Source: Siphonodentalium dalli
Lineage: Eukaryota > Mollusca > Scaphopoda > Gadilida > Siphonodentaliidae
Direction: 5' to 3'
Assembly (NCBI GenBank): GCA_032622095.1
Contig: CP136067.1
Location: 174,690,556-174,754,555 of the forward strand
DNA: 64,000 nucleotides
The notes below the pieces were generated by a model. That model made no database searches and was not told where the DNA came from. It worked only from the letters and a program-made list of their open reading frames with translations. The translations under genes were made by a program, and so were the position numbers. Positions 12,913 to 25,230 of the stretch are shown in pieces. Each line of letters begins with the position of its first letter. Position 1 is the first letter of the stretch.

Positions 12913-13064
12913 TGGGCTGGAAAAATCTCTTAAACCACGGAACGGAGCGGGATGAATCCACTACGGACGCGACCCAGTGACCTCGCTTATTATGTCCACG
13001 TACATGTAGTTTGGAAGGAAGACAAAGATTGGGCGATAAAACCACAAAATATCAATATATAGAG

Positions 13065-13204
13065 GATCTAGAATGAGTCCCCAGTTTATAGCGGAATTTA
13101 CAAAACGAGTCCATTAAATGAGGTCTGCAACGACTCGGTCCAGACCTAATTTACTGGACGAGTCTTGTAAATCCCGCTATACACTGAGGACGAGTTGTAG
13201 ATTC
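13065..13204. repeat. 140-bp foldback element
   Basis: Inverted arms of about 60 bp ('gatctagaatgagtcc', 'tatagcgg(g)attta' and complements) surround a short centre. It is a probable MITE, but no clear target duplication is visible. Confidence 0.7.
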
Positions 13205-13856
13205 TATTTATTACATGATCCAAAACCTCGACAAAACATACTTAAATCAACAAATGGGACGCGAAACTAACATCGGCGTCTATAAGGCATGCGATGACGT
13301 TTCACGTAACTATGCGTTGTTTGCCCGCGTAAAGAAATAGTCTCAGATAGTTACAGATAAATAAAGACTCTTTGCCAATATGTAATGACGTATGTTTAAT
13401 GACATAACTTTTCAAACTCTTCATTCATTATATAGTTTGTTGGACAAATATTGGCAACCATGGTATTTTGAGACGTAGCGTACGGAATGTAAACAGACGA
13501 CAACCCGGAAGTCAAAGATCACATGGCACTATGTCCTGTTATTAAACGAACGTTTAATGTCATAATGTATAGAATGGCTTTATTGAATTGAAGAATGGTA
13601 GGATCATGTAATAAATAGATGTATATGTATAGAACGACGCTAGTGTGTGAACTGGTTAACGTTATGGCATGAGTTTGTTGTGGCGCGGTTGTTGAACAAG
13701 AGCCGGAGGGTGCAATAACGTGAATATGTTCACACAACTGTGTTGTTCTATGTTTATGGTTTGTAACTGGTGATATACTAAACATACGGTCGATATTGCT
13801 TTCTTTAATTAAACAAACGTGTGATTTATGTAGACTATACCTCATAATTTCGTCTC

Positions 13857-14425
13857 GTTATCATGGGGTAGGAACTGCTCCATGAGAAAAGATCCTCTTG
13901 TGATTTTCGGTCCAGTTCACTATCGATCCGTGTCCAGTTCACTTGCGAGTTTTTTTTTACTTGGTCCAACACAGACGTGCTTTACACCATGTACCAAACT
14001 ACAGTATCGCAATAACCATTAGCGATTAAATTCAATCAAAAGTGAGTCTAGTGTGAAGTTTTAGTTCAAACATATGTGCACACTTATTTTAGCAAAAATC
14101 TGTTGCATAGATGTTCGGGTAGTGAACGGATCTTATCAATGGTGAACTGGGACCCATCACTAGTGAACTGGAACATTTCTTAAAATGGATAAATTCTACT
14201 ATTCCACATTTACTTAACAATTTCTAAATAGTATGTCTTGACAGTTGAGGTAGCTGGCAATGTATATAAAACAAATGAACTGCATACATATCTCTGTTGC
14301 GTAAAACTTGCGTTATTTGCCATGGGAAAATCCCCAGTGACCTTGACCAGATCGGATAAGAACTGGACCGAAGATCGGAAGAGGTATCAGCCTCGCGGAG
14401 CAGTTCCTACCCCGTGGTTATGTTC
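13857..14425. mobile_element. Probable TIR element, about 0.57 kb
   Basis: The left arm (13857-13920: 'atggggtaggaactgctcc', then 'ttcggtccagttc') reappears as reverse complement at about 14360-14425 ('gaactggaccgaa', then 'ggagcagttcctaccccgtg'). The arms are imperfect and the outer limits uncertain. The frame running 14238-14471 crosses the right arm and is not supported as a gene. Confidence 0.6.
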
Positions 14426-15222
14426 TGTTAGACTTGACGTCGTCAATGACGCTGTCAACGTAATCGGTTAGTATTGTTCAAGGACAAGACAATTTTTTTT
14501 AAATAAATAAATTATTAGCCGACAAAACATCACTGAGAGCTAGATTTGTTTGTTGAATGTTGATCGATTTTTATACATAATAAGTTGGATGGTGGTGAAT
14601 TTTGGGGAAAATATCCGCCATTTTTCTTGAGTCGTTTCAATCTTTCAATCTGTATTTTTACGCTCTCTGGAGACAATATTCGTGGTCAAAATTGCTCGGA
14701 TAAATGGGCTAAATTTTCCCCGATTTCCGAGCGATGATAAAACGGAGGATTTCTAATGCCCCCCCCCCCGTCCTATATTTGATATTATTATCCATCCCTT
14801 AACTAACACTATTTCTGATTGGGCAAAAGCTGTCACGTGAAAATCCGGGAAAAAGTCATATTGTACTCCCGAAAGTCATATTGGACTCCCAAGTGTGCAA
14901 TATAACTTTTTTATCTGGACTCCGTGACGTCACAAATTAACTCTATTGCGAAATGAATCGGTGAAATTGGGCACGTATATTCTTTTTTGGCGTATAGGAG
15001 CAGTGCAAAGGGGGCGGGCAGCGGAGCGCGTTACAGGTCCATGTTGTCGGGGAAACAATCCGCGATGTTACCCTCAAGTCCAGTCATAATTGTGCTAAAA
15101 TATATTCCCCCGAGCCTGATGTTCACTTTGGATAGTTATTATCCAGAAACATATTTCCAATAATGAACTTTGGTGGTCGATTAGAATGTTAAAAACTCAG
15201 TATCGTTTTCATTTATTTTCAG
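14426..15222. repeat. Non-coding; holds a diverged dispersed repeat also found inverted near 52.2 kb
   Basis: Within about 14600-15100 the phrases 'tttacgctctctgga(g)acaatattcg' and 'caaagggggcgggcagcgga' followed by 'gcgcgttac' match, in reverse complement, sequence at about 52190-52510. The region lies directly upstream of the first MFSD6 exon seen. No upstream MFSD6 exon was recognised here. Confidence 0.5.
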
Positions 15223-15330
15223 GTCATATAAAACTGTTGTATGCCGGGCTGTTAGGTAATGTTATCCGATTCCTGTACATATCCTGGCTCAAAAGTCCAT
15301 GGTGGGTGCTACCGTTTGAATTTGTCCAAG
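15223..15330 (+). CDS. MFSD6: MFSD6-type transporter, internal exon (first seen)
   Basis: This is an internal exon of a transporter of the MFSD6 branch of the major facilitator superfamily, a multipass membrane protein whose transported substrate is not established. Acceptor TTTTCAG ends at 15222 and donor GTGAGT starts at 15331. The only open frame reads HIKLLYAGLLGNVIRFLYIS then WLKSPWWVLPFEFVQ, with a hydrophobic helix and the 'RFLYIS...PWWVLP' signature of MFSD6. It starts with the last two bases of a split codon and ends in phase 1, which joins in frame to 23509. The six exons 15223-45222 give about 245 residues, the C-terminal part of a protein usually several hundred residues long. The earlier exons were searched for by eye upstream and not found; they are probably outside the window. 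Confidence 0.93.
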
Positions 15331-15448
15331 GTGAGTAGCTATATCAGATGATATTTAAACACCTAAAACGCAAGTTCCCCCATATGATAGTTGTCATAAT
15401 GCGATGAAACTTTGGGAAGATAACCTATGATATGTAACCAACATATCT

Positions 15449-15832
15449 AATAATAATAATGGTGCTTATATAGCGCTTGTCTCCAATACCAGCGGACAAT
15501 AAGCGCTTCAAATTATTACCACAGCTGTTGGGTAATGCGGAGTCTTGTGCCTGCTGCCAATTTATAGGCGCTTCGCTATAGCTGCTTACGCTTACCCAAC
15601 AACCAGGTCCCTATTTCTCGTCCAGATACGACGAAGCGAGCACAGGACAAATGACATTGCCCATGGGTCACAACCTGGCGCGAGATTGGAAACGACGTGC
15701 GGCTATACAGCACACACCGCTTAATCCGTCCAAGAAACTGTTGCGGAAACTATAGTCCACCTGCGGGCGCGAACTCACGCCGGTGCGTTAACACGATTAC
15801 AATTCCGACACTCTAACCACTGGGCTACCGAG
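15449..15832 (-). mobile_element. tRNA-derived SINE
   Basis: Read on the minus strand, the element starts near 15832 with a polymerase III A box-like 'ggtagcccagtgg' (15817-15829) and a B box-like 'gagttcgcgcc' (about 15768-15778). It continues through a body and ends in 'gcgctatataagcacc' and an (ATT)n tail at 15449-15460. This is the layout of SINEs found widely in marine invertebrates. No clear target duplication was seen. It sits 118 bp downstream of an MFSD6 exon. Confidence 0.82.
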
Positions 15833-15838
15833 TTGAAA

Positions 15839-16308
15839 CACTCGCACAACTCCAGTGAAATTTCGAAGCTCTAATGATATGATCAGTGTGTACATACTTG
15901 AATGAGCATCAATTGAATGTGAGAAGTCATCTTCCAAAATAAAAAAATAAATAACTTGGCAGCTATAGACGACACACCTTAACTCACTGAGTTCACTAAG
16001 AGATAAAACAAATTCCACATATGCTGGACATTTCGTCATGTTCAAATGTCGTAATTCATGCTATCGAATTGAAACAACTGAAACACATTAAAGTGTCTTT
16101 ATGCGAGACACTCGCATAGCTCCAGTGAAATATCGAAGCTCTAATGATATGATGAGTGTGTACAAACTTGAATGAACACAAACTGGGTGGGCAGAGTCGA
16201 CTTACCAAAAATCACTATAGACGATCAGACATTCAATTCATTGAGTTTACTAAGAGAACACATGTTCACATATGTTGGACATTTCGTCATGTTCAAATGT
16301 CGGAACTC
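15839..16308 (+). repeat. Two diverged tandem copies of a ~200-bp block, related to the 35-bp satellite
   Basis: Blocks at about 15839-16055 and 16109-16308 share 'atcgaagctctaatgatatg', 'gtgtgtaca(t/a)acttgaatga' and 'ggacatttcgtcatgttcaa'. Both begin with 'cactcgca(c/t)a(a/g)ctccagtg', nearly the core of the satellite unit that expands from 16899. They may represent the seed of that array. Confidence 0.75.
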
Positions 16309-16898
16309 TCGGTTAACGAGAGCTGGTCCTCTCCTTGATTTGGTACCAATGGGAATGAGCAGTCTGCAAAATAATGGATGATGAACCTAATTGAGTTGAC
16401 ATTTCTCGTCTACTACAAGAGGAATTGATAGCGTCGTAGCAGTGATGAATCCCGTTTCCAATCATTACAATGAAAGTACGGAACATCCATGTCTTGTCGC
16501 GACATGTGATTACACATTGCCTTTCACATTAATCTTTAAATGGGTTTTCTACGGTTCTGTGACTTTTGTAGAACACAATCTTGCCTTACAAACCGCTTCT
16601 GGTTTTGGGATGCTAGCGGCAACTTTGAGAATAGACAAACAAATTCGTTCGATAGAATGGCAACGCTAACAAACACTATATAATATGTTAAAAAAATATA
16701 TATATCTGGCTACGTTTCGTCCAAATAACTGCAGAGGTATCTGGAGTGATTCACATAGACTCAGCTATGAGTTATGGTTATGTGTTTCAATTGTTTTTAT
16801 ATATATGCTTGGAAGAATTTTCTTGAAAGGACTGATATTTTTCAATTTGCAACGAATATACGAAGCAATGTCATCAGCTGTCGGTATGAAATTATATT
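16309..16898. other. Intronic spacer before the satellite
   Basis: No exon or bounded element was recognised. A 75-codon frame (16442-16669) has no similarity I recognise and lies in the correct intron; it is not called. Confidence 0.35.
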
Positions 16899-19818
16899 GT
16901 ATTCTAAAGCCGAGACACTCGATTGACTCCAGTGTATTCTAAAGCCGAGACACTCGCATTACTCCAGTGTATTCTAAAGCCGAGACACTCACATAACTCC
17001 AGTGTATTCTAAGGCCGAGACACTCGCATTACTCCAGTGTATTCTAAAGCCGAGACACTCACATAACTCCAGTGTATTCTAAAGCAGAGACACTCGCATT
17101 ACTCCAGTGTATTCTAAAGCCGAGACACTCGCATTACTCCAGTGTATTCTAAAGCCGAGACACTCGCATTACTCCAGTGTATTCTAAAGCCGAGACACTC
17201 GCATAACTCCAGTGTATTCTAAAGCCGAGACACTCACATAACTCCAGTGTATTCTAAAGCCGAGACACTCACATAACTCCAGTGTATTCTAAAGCCGAGA
17301 AACTCACATAACTCCAGGGTATTCTAAAGCCGAGACACTCGCATTACTCCAGTGTATTCTAAAGCCGAGAAACTCACATAACTCCAGGGTATTCTAAAGC
17401 CGAGACACTCGCATTACTCCAGTGTATTCTAAAGCCGAGACACTCGCATTACTCCAGTGTATTCTAAAGCCGAGACACTCGCATTACTCCAGTGTATTCT
17501 AAAGCCGAGACACTCGCATTACTCCAGTGTATTCTAAAGCCGAGACACTCGCATTACTCTAGTGTATTCTAAAGCCGAGACACTCACATAACTCTAGTGT
17601 ATTCTAAAGCCGAGACACTCACATAACTCTAGTGTATTCTAAAGCCGAGACACTCACATAACTCTAGTGTATTCTAAAGCCGAGACACTCGCATTACTCC
17701 AGTGTATTCTAAAGCCGAGACACTCGCCTTACTCCAGTGTATTGTAAAGCAGAGACACTCACATAACTCTAGTGTATTCTAAAGCAGAGACACTCATAAC
17801 TCTAGTGTATTCTAAAGCCGAGACACTCACATAACTCCAGTGTATTATAAAGCCGCGACACTCGTATTACTCCAGTGTATTCTAAAGCCGAGACACTCGC
17901 ATTACTCCAGTGTATTCTAAAGCCGAGACACTCACATAACTCCAGTGTATTCTAAAGCCGAGACACTCACATAACTCCAGTGTATTCTAAAGCCGAGAAA
18001 CTCACATAACTCCAGGGTATTCTAAAGCCGAGACACTCACATAACTCTAGTGTATTCTAAAGCCGAGACACTCACATAACTCTAGTGTATTCTAAAGCCG
18101 AGACACTCACATAACTCTAGTGTATTCTAAAGCCGAGACACTCGCATGACTCCAGTGTATTCCAAAGCCGAGACACTCACATAACTCCAGTGTATTCTAA
18201 AGCCGAGACACTCACATTACTCCAGTGTATTCTAAAGCCGAGACACTCACATTACTCCAGTGTATTCTAAAGCGAGACACTCGCATAACTCCAGTATATT
18301 CTAAAGCCGAGACACTCACATAACTCTAGTGTATTCTAAAGCCGAGACACTCACATTACTCCAGTGTATTCTAAAGCGAGACACTCGCATAACTCCAGTG
18401 TATTCTAAAGCCGAGACACTCACATTACTCCAGTGTATTCTAAAGCGAGACACTCACATAACTCCAGTATATTCTAAAGCCGAGACACTCACATTACTCC
18501 AGTATGTTCTAAAGCCGAGACACTCACATAACTCTAGTGTATTCTAAAGCCGAGACACTCACATAACTCTAGTGTATTCTAAAGCCGAGACACTCACATA
18601 AGTCTAGTGTATTATAAAGCCGAGACACTCACATAAGTCTAGTGTATTCTAAAGCCGAGACACTCACATAACTCTAGTGTATTATAAAGCCGAGAAACTC
18701 ACATAACTCCAGGGTATTCTAAAGCCGAGACACTCACACAACTCTAGTGTATTCTAAAGCCGAGACACTCACATAACTCTAGTGTATTCTAAAGCCGAGA
18801 CACTCACATAACTCTAGTGTATTCTAAAGCCGAGACACTCGCATGACTCCAGTGTATTCTAAAGCCGAGACACTCACATAACTCCAGTGTATTCTAAAGC
18901 CGAGACACTCACATTACTCCAGTGTATTCTAAAGCCGAGACACTCACATTACTCCAGTGTATTCTAAAGCGAGACACTCGCATAACTCCAGTATATTCTA
19001 AAGCCGAGACACTCACATAACTCTAGTGTATTCTAAAGCCGAGACACTCACATTACTCCAGTGTATTCTAAAGCGAGACACTCGCATAACTCCAGTGTAT
19101 TCTAAAGCCGAGACACTCACATTACTCCAGTGTATTCTAAAGCGAGACACTCACATAACTCCAGTATAACACTCACATTACTCCAGTATGTTCTAAAGTC
19201 GAGACACTCATAACTCTAGTGTATTCTAAAGCCGAGACACTCACATAACTCTAGTGTATTCTAAAGCCGAGACACTCACATAAGTCTAGTGTATTCTAAA
19301 GCCGAGACACTCACATAAGTCTAGTGTATTCTAAAGCCGAGACACTCACATAACTCTAGTGTATTCTAAAGCCGAGACACTCACATAACTCTAGTGTATT
19401 CTAAAGCCGAGACACTCGCATGACTCTAGTGTATTCTAAAGCCGAGACACTCACATAACTCTAGTGTATTCTAAAGCCGAGACACTCACATAACTCTAGT
19501 GTATTCTAAAGCCGAGACACTCACATAACTCTAGTGTATTCTAAAGCCGAGACACTCACATAACTCTAGTGTATTCTAAAGCCGAGACACTCACATAACT
19601 CTAGTGTATTCTAAAGCCGAGACACTCGCATTACTCCAGTGTATTCTAAAGCCGAGACACTCGCATTACTCCAGTATATTCTAAAGCCGAGACACTCGCA
19701 TTACTCCAGTGTATTATAAAGCCGAGACAATCGCATTACTCCAGTGTATTATAAAGCCGAGACACTCGCATCACTCCAGTGTATGCTAAAGCCGAGACAC
19801 TCACATAACTCCAGTGTA
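16899..19818 (+). repeat. 35-bp satellite array, about 83 units, with higher-order repeat
   Basis: The unit is 'gtattctaaagccgagacac' plus 'tcgcattactccagt' (35 bp). Recurrent variants are gcattact/acataact, ccagt/ctagt, 'agcgagac' lacking one C, and 'gagaaactc'. The variant pattern repeats with a 697-bp offset, about 20 units: 'gcgagacactcgcataactc' with 'cagtatatt' occurs at 18271 and 18968, and 'ccagggtatt' near 18012 and 18709. About 0.6 kb was therefore duplicated as a block. It lies within the intron between the exons at 15223 and 23509. Open frames inside it are repeat artefacts. Confidence 0.97.
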
Positions 19819-20025
19819 ATGTATACTGTTATAATCATGGATATATAAAGTCATAACTCTATATTTAATATTCGGAAAGAGTGAAATTTGTAGAAAATAT
19901 TTTAATAAAAGAGTTGTATAATTCTGATGGTTATGGGATCCCGTAATGCAATCCAGCAAGTTTAAATACTTTCATTAGAAAGTTACTTTCATTTGAAAGT
20001 ATCAGAATGTTGTCTCTTCAGAAGG

Positions 20026-20997
20026 TAGATCATGGCATGGATCTCTACTTTTGGCTACGCCAGGAGATATCATACTCCTCCATTCCAAAACATGGCAACT
20101 GTTTTGATATTCTTTCGGGGAACTTTATAACATTGAAAAAACAACTCAGGTAATATATTTCCCAATTAATACCTGTTCCTCAAAAACGTATTTCACAGTT
20201 AGCAAAGATCCCAGCTCGAGATTGCATGATGACTACTTTTGTCAAGAGATTATGCTATGGTTTTCCCGGGCAATCAATTCAATGTTTATTGCGAAATCGG
20301 CTAAAAAAATGTCACTGAAATCATGCAATATCGAGCTGGTACCACCTTTATTGTGAACTAGATTATTAATGAGCGAATATTAACCCTTTCAGTGCCATGT
20401 CAGATTTTTGTATCAACCCATATACCCTGTGCCAATGCATTCTCTTATATATGCGAGTCGACCATAGGTCGCCTCGCATATATAAGAGAATGCATTGGCC
20501 TAACAATTTTTCATCATTTGTTATTATTTTTTACAATTTTAATAATGTTTTCTTATATTCTTTAACAGACTTATTTTGTACGTTTAGTGCCAGGGAATCT
20601 TACGTTTTTCATGGGCATCAAAATTATTACTATGAATACTTGGTGATAGTTTTGAGTTATAACATTCCCCGAAGGTTTTATCCAGTTTGTTTTTAAATTC
20701 GCTATAGCATGTTTAAACCCCAAAAAAAAGTCAATCCAAAAACAATCTTAAAAAAAAAAAACACATTATTTTTTTCATTTTTTTAGGGCCGATTTTACAG
20801 ACCGCAAATTAGGGCCGATTAGATCGGCCCCTGGCACTGAAAGGGTTAACAAAGAAATGTGTTTCCTATTTTCTCTGTTCAATGTTATAAAGTTCCCCGT
20901 TAGAACAGGCCAGAACATCAAACAGTTCCGAGGTTTTGAATTCGTAGAATATGACATGTACGCGAGTAGACAGAATAGAGATTCATGGCGTGATCTA
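20026..20997. mobile_element. Mutator-like element with long TIRs and 9-bp target duplication
   Basis: TTCAGAAGG occurs directly outside both ends (20017-20025 and 20998-21006), a perfect 9-bp target duplication. Inverted ends of about 110 bp start TAGATCATGGCATGGATCTC on the left and match the right end (complement 'agatcacgccatgaatctct'), including 'ggggaactttataacattga'. Long TIRs plus 9-bp duplications are the hallmark of Mutator-like elements. No transposase is present. A TTAA element (20384-20845) is inserted in it. Relatives: 35214-35345 (one end) and 60841-61910. Confidence 0.88.
20384..20845 (+). mobile_element. TTAA-flanked miniature element, family B, copy 1, nested
   Basis: TTAA at 20380-20383 and 20846-20849 flanks inverted ends CCCTTTCAGTGCCA and TGGCACTGAAAGGG. 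It contains the 69-bp palindrome (20431-20499) followed by the T-rich tract ending 'tcttatattctttaacaga' also seen in other families. It is nested in the Mutator-like element 20026-20997 and therefore younger than it. Confidence 0.88.
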
Positions 20998-21529
20998 TTC
21001 AGAAGGTGGGAGTTGAGACAGTTCCTCGCTCGATAAATTAAACAAATCCTTATAGAAAGTGTTGTTTGATAGGATCAATTAAAAATCGATTGGTAGCAGG
21101 TATGGCGACTGATTTCAGTGGATTTAAGCCATGACAGAATCATGTTGTCTGGGCCAATAATCCATTCGTGTTCAGAGTTTAACCCTGTATTTATGAACAG
21201 GATTCAGCCATTCAGTAACTGTTATCAAAGTATTCATCTGGGGGATGATCAGGTGACAACATAAGACAACATAATACAGGCACAGGCGGATTTCTATTCA
21301 TTGGTGGGAAATATTCAGATTAAAAGTTCAACAAACATGTTCTAAGGGAAAGCTTTTTCAGTTTCCTTTTCATTGTTCATCGATCAAATTATTTTACACA
21401 TCGATTGTTGTATTGGTTTAAGGACAATATGTCTGACAATGACCCATTGATCCACAATTAAAGCAAGTTTTAAATATATTTTGTCCATTTGTACAGGAAC
21501 AGGATCAGCATTTTCAGCTCAAATTTACA

Positions 21530-22345
21530 ACGTAAAGTTTGTGCTATTGCCATGGCTTGGCGTCCGTCGTCCGTGTGTGGGTGCATCCGTCCGTGCGTCA
21601 ACAATTTCCATCGGCACGCCCTACAGGCCGCATCCCTCATCCTATCTTCACCAATATGTAGCTTCACCGTGACGTATAGATGGCAGCTATGGATTTTTTC
21701 CGAATTTTGATGAAAAACATGGCCGCCAGCAGCCATCTTGGTTTTAAAATTTGAATCATTGGCACACCCTACAGCCCGTAATTATGGCCAGATAATTTTT
21801 TTATTTTGCAGAGAAGATTATCATCACCTGCAGATGGCAGCTATCGAATTTGAACGATTTTCGATGTAAAACATGGCCGCCGGCAGCTATCTTGGACTTT
21901 ACTCTTTGCATGACTATATATTTGGCACATCCTACAGACCACATCCATCTTCCGATCACCACCAACCATCATATGGATTCGGGGTGACCTCGTATTATGA
22001 CCGAAATTTTTTGAAAAACATGGCCGCCAGCGGCCATCTTGAAATTTACTCTTTGTATGACTAATATCGATCTTCGGTGTGACCTCTAGATGGGAGCCTC
22101 CAAATTTTGACCGAATTATTTTTTAAATCATTGCCGTCAGCAGCCATCTTGGATTTCAATTCTGAATCCATCGACACACCCCGCAGCCCGCATTTGTTGG
22201 AGAATTGATTTGAAAATTTACAGGCATGTTTAGAATCACCTCTATATGGGATCTATCAAATTTGATCAATCCCTTGGCGCACCTTACATACCACATCCCT
22301 CATCCGATTATCACCAAACTTCATATGGATCTTCGGGGCGACCTC
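21530..22345. repeat. Imperfect tandem repeat around 'catggccgccagcagccatc'
   Basis: Diverged units of about 110-155 bp carry 'aaacatggccgccagcagcc' followed by 'atcttgg' (near 21718, 21872, 22019 and 22129). Each is preceded by 'gacctctagatggcagct'-like and followed by 'cacaccctacagcccgca'-like phrases. It starts with 'cgtccgtcgtccgtg' sequence, a style common in mollusc repeats. The short frames here are not supported as genes. Confidence 0.65.
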
Positions 22346-22937
22346 TAGTTTATCACTCTATTGACTGCTCGGCATAAAATTATTAACACCTCCTCAAGTT
22401 GAGCTACAGTGTCATTGACACTTTCATTGTCATGTCCACATATATAAACACTTTGACCATGTCAAGACGGATGTGTTTTCAGCGGCGTCATTACAAAACA
22501 CCAAATCCGATTCCGGACAAACTCCGCTCACCGTTTGCCGATTTTGTTATATTGTTATCAGCGGTGACGATATTTTCCAACATGTCATGATTGTCACCCG
22601 TCTCTTGTGATGGGCAATCCCGTAGTCTGCCCATATTGATGTACAAGACTTGTGCCGTTCGTCCTACTATGTCATCTTCACTTCTGCTGGTAGATATGTC
22701 ATCGAAGTAACTAAATTACATGTCGATAGCAAGACTAACAACATATTAATGGAGTGTATAGATAATCAATTTTAACGAGCGCATGTCGACTATAATTAAA
22801 GATAGCGTGAAATTCGCTATATCGACCAAACGACCATTGTGGCGAGATATCGGGTGATCCAAACCACACACATGCAAATATGTATATCTGATACTTTGAA
22901 GAGAAAAAAAACTTACCCAAGTAACAACAATTTATCT
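22346..22937. other. Intronic sequence, nothing recognised
   Basis: No exon, RNA gene or bounded mobile element was recognised in this part of the MFSD6 intron. Confidence 0.35.
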
Positions 22938-23130
22938 CTTTGACCCTTCACTAACTGGAGCTTCCTGAAATGTTGCAACCAAAAACAAACAAAAACCCTG
23001 AGCCAATGCATCTCTTATATTTCTCTTCCATAGGGAGCCTCGCATATATAAGAGAATACATTGGCCTGATAATATTGACCTTGTAAGCCAGTGCATTCTC
23101 TTATATATGCGAGGCTCCCAATAAGACTAA
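22938..23130. repeat. Degenerate hairpin-bearing miniature element (family F)
   Basis: The left part 'gacccttcactaactggagc' resembles 'acccttccatagactggagc' at 23683. It is followed by a decayed copy of the 69-bp palindrome (about 22997-23065) and a half copy (23087-23118). No intact TTAA pair is seen; this is a remnant. Confidence 0.5.
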
Positions 23131-23350
23131 CAGTTTTGTCGTTTCGATGGGATACTCCAATTAAAGGCACATGAAGACACTATATACAATGGTATTACGT
23201 ATAATGATGCATGTGTCTATATACTAAACTGCTCACCAAAAAAAGCATGCAGAATTTGTAAATATTTTATATTTCAGCTGTCATAGACTCTTTGTTGCTG
23301 GCATGTAGATATAGGTTCTTCATATAAACCTGTCAATATTACATGTAGAT

Positions 23351-23675
<325 letters not shown>

Positions 23676-23682
23676 TAATTTA

Positions 23683-23870
23683 ACCCTTCCATAGACTGGA
23701 GCTTCCTGAATTCTGCGACAACCTTGTGCCAATACATTCTCTTAGATATGCGGTCTCACATAGAGAGCTTCGCATCTATAAGAGAATACATTGGCCTAAC
23801 AATATTTACCGACTTGACCTTGCAAGCCAGTGCATTCTCTTATATATGCGAGGCTCCCTATGGGAGACTT
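23683..23870. repeat. Degenerate hairpin-bearing miniature element (family F), copy 2
   Basis: It starts 'acccttccatagactggagc' after a TTAA-like 'atttaa', then a decayed 69-bp palindrome (about 23727-23797) and a half palindrome (about 23828-23866). This is the same arrangement as 22938-23130. It begins only about 12 bp downstream of an exon donor. Confidence 0.5.
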
Positions 23871-24017
23871 TTTCCTTATTAATTTCTATAAACTCAGCTG
23901 ATTTTTTGCAGTTTGCATATTATACCACGCCGCTATGTAAGTTAGCCCAATATTTTGCCTCTGAATTATCGATTAGTCAATGTCTGCGCGCTTAAGAATA
24001 CGCCCATATATTCTAAC

Positions 24018-24178
<161 letters not shown>

Positions 24179-24444
24179 AGTTTAACAAGTTAAGTTACGA
24201 CAGAGATCGCGGTTACGGTTTCCTTGCCAAATTAAAGGCGAATGTTAGTTATAGAGGGTGACTATACACTAAATCCGACTCAATTATGGGGGGACCATCC
24301 CTTTTATTATAGTTTTATAATCAACAGAACATATGCAGCTAATGAATGAATTTTAGCCATACATTAGTGCAAAATACACCCATTTGTCCTATGAACGATA
24401 CAAGCAACATGGTATTTATAATGAAAATAAGTTTTTTACCCTGT

Positions 24445-24513
24445 GCCAATGCATTCTCTTATATATGCGAGTCGACCATAGGTCGCCTCGCATATATAAG
24501 AGAATGCATTGGC
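24445..24513 (+). repeat. 69-bp near-perfect palindrome, stand-alone copy
   Basis: Arms of 33 nt begin gccaatgcattctcttatat, with a 3-nt ATA loop and one mismatch. Downstream, 'taacaattctt...tttcttacattttttag' matches the tract that follows the same palindrome inside family A and B elements, but no flanking TTAA/CCC ends were found here. Confidence 0.9.
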
Positions 24514-24756
24514 CTAACAATTCTTTCTCATTTTTTTAAAATAAATGTTTCTTACATTTTTTAGGACATAAAATAAAAAACATCCATTACCCTGCAGGGA
24601 GCCCCACACATATATAGAAGGAGATGATCACATAAATGTACGCGTTTTGTGTAAGGTACGCTTTTATGGCAAATATCTTATCTTACTAATTTGGTATCAA
24701 GATTATATGTTGGTAGAGAATAGATATTCTAATTCAATATTCTCATTACTTTGTAG

Positions 24757-24978
24757 GTAGTGAAGTGACATTCCGTGTCTACGGTGTTACATGTGTACTA
24801 GTGCTTGTTGGTTTCATCGGTCTCAATTTCTTCTTCGGAGATCCACTTCCGGCACGTAAGACCTGGATGGGAATGGGGACAACGGAGGACACGGCTCACT
24901 TAGCACCCCACGGAGTGCCATCATCTGGAATAACACATGACCTCTCTAACCAGAAGTTCGGTGACAATCCAAGTGCAG
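24757..24978 (+). CDS. MFSD6: MFSD6-type transporter, last membrane helix and start of tail
   Basis: Acceptor TTTGTAG ends at 24756; donor GTTTGT (weaker than the others) starts at 24979; phase 1 at both ends, 74 codons. It reads EVTFRVYGVTCVLVLVGFIG followed by LNFFFGDPLPARKTWMGMG. The first 30 residues form the last hydrophobic helix; the remainder is hydrophilic and begins the cytoplasmic C-terminal tail. The motif PLPARKT recurs in the exon at 40931, suggesting an internal repeat in the tail. Reading past the donor gives about 18 more codons to a stop, so intron retention would give a shortened protein. Confidence 0.95.
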
Positions 24979-25230
24979 GTTTGTTTAAAGTTATAAATGA
25001 CTTTTATTACACTCCTATGCGCGATTTCCATTGAAAACGCTGTTAATTAAAATTGGTAATGTCACTAGTGAATTATGTCATTTCCCGTGACGTCATTGAC
25101 GTTACGTCGCTTACTGATCTAGACTGAATTTTCTATGGTTGATCTTTATCCACATCGGGACTTTTAAGCATTCATTCTGTGTGTTTTAATCATATTTGGC
25201 GAACCAAATTGATGCAGAAGTGTAATAAAT

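Noticed and set aside
14238-14471. 77-codon frame ending in '...VIG' followed by gttagt, considered as the missing upstream MFSD6 exon
   Set aside because: The residues do not resemble MFSD6, and the frame crosses the arm of an inverted-repeat element.
15765-15832. tRNA-like sequence with A and B boxes on the minus strand
   Set aside because: No cloverleaf or anticodon arm fits; it is the head of a SINE.
16899-19818. Regular repeats resembling a CRISPR array
   Set aside because: The units are contiguous 35-bp copies with no unique spacers, in an animal intron; this is a satellite.
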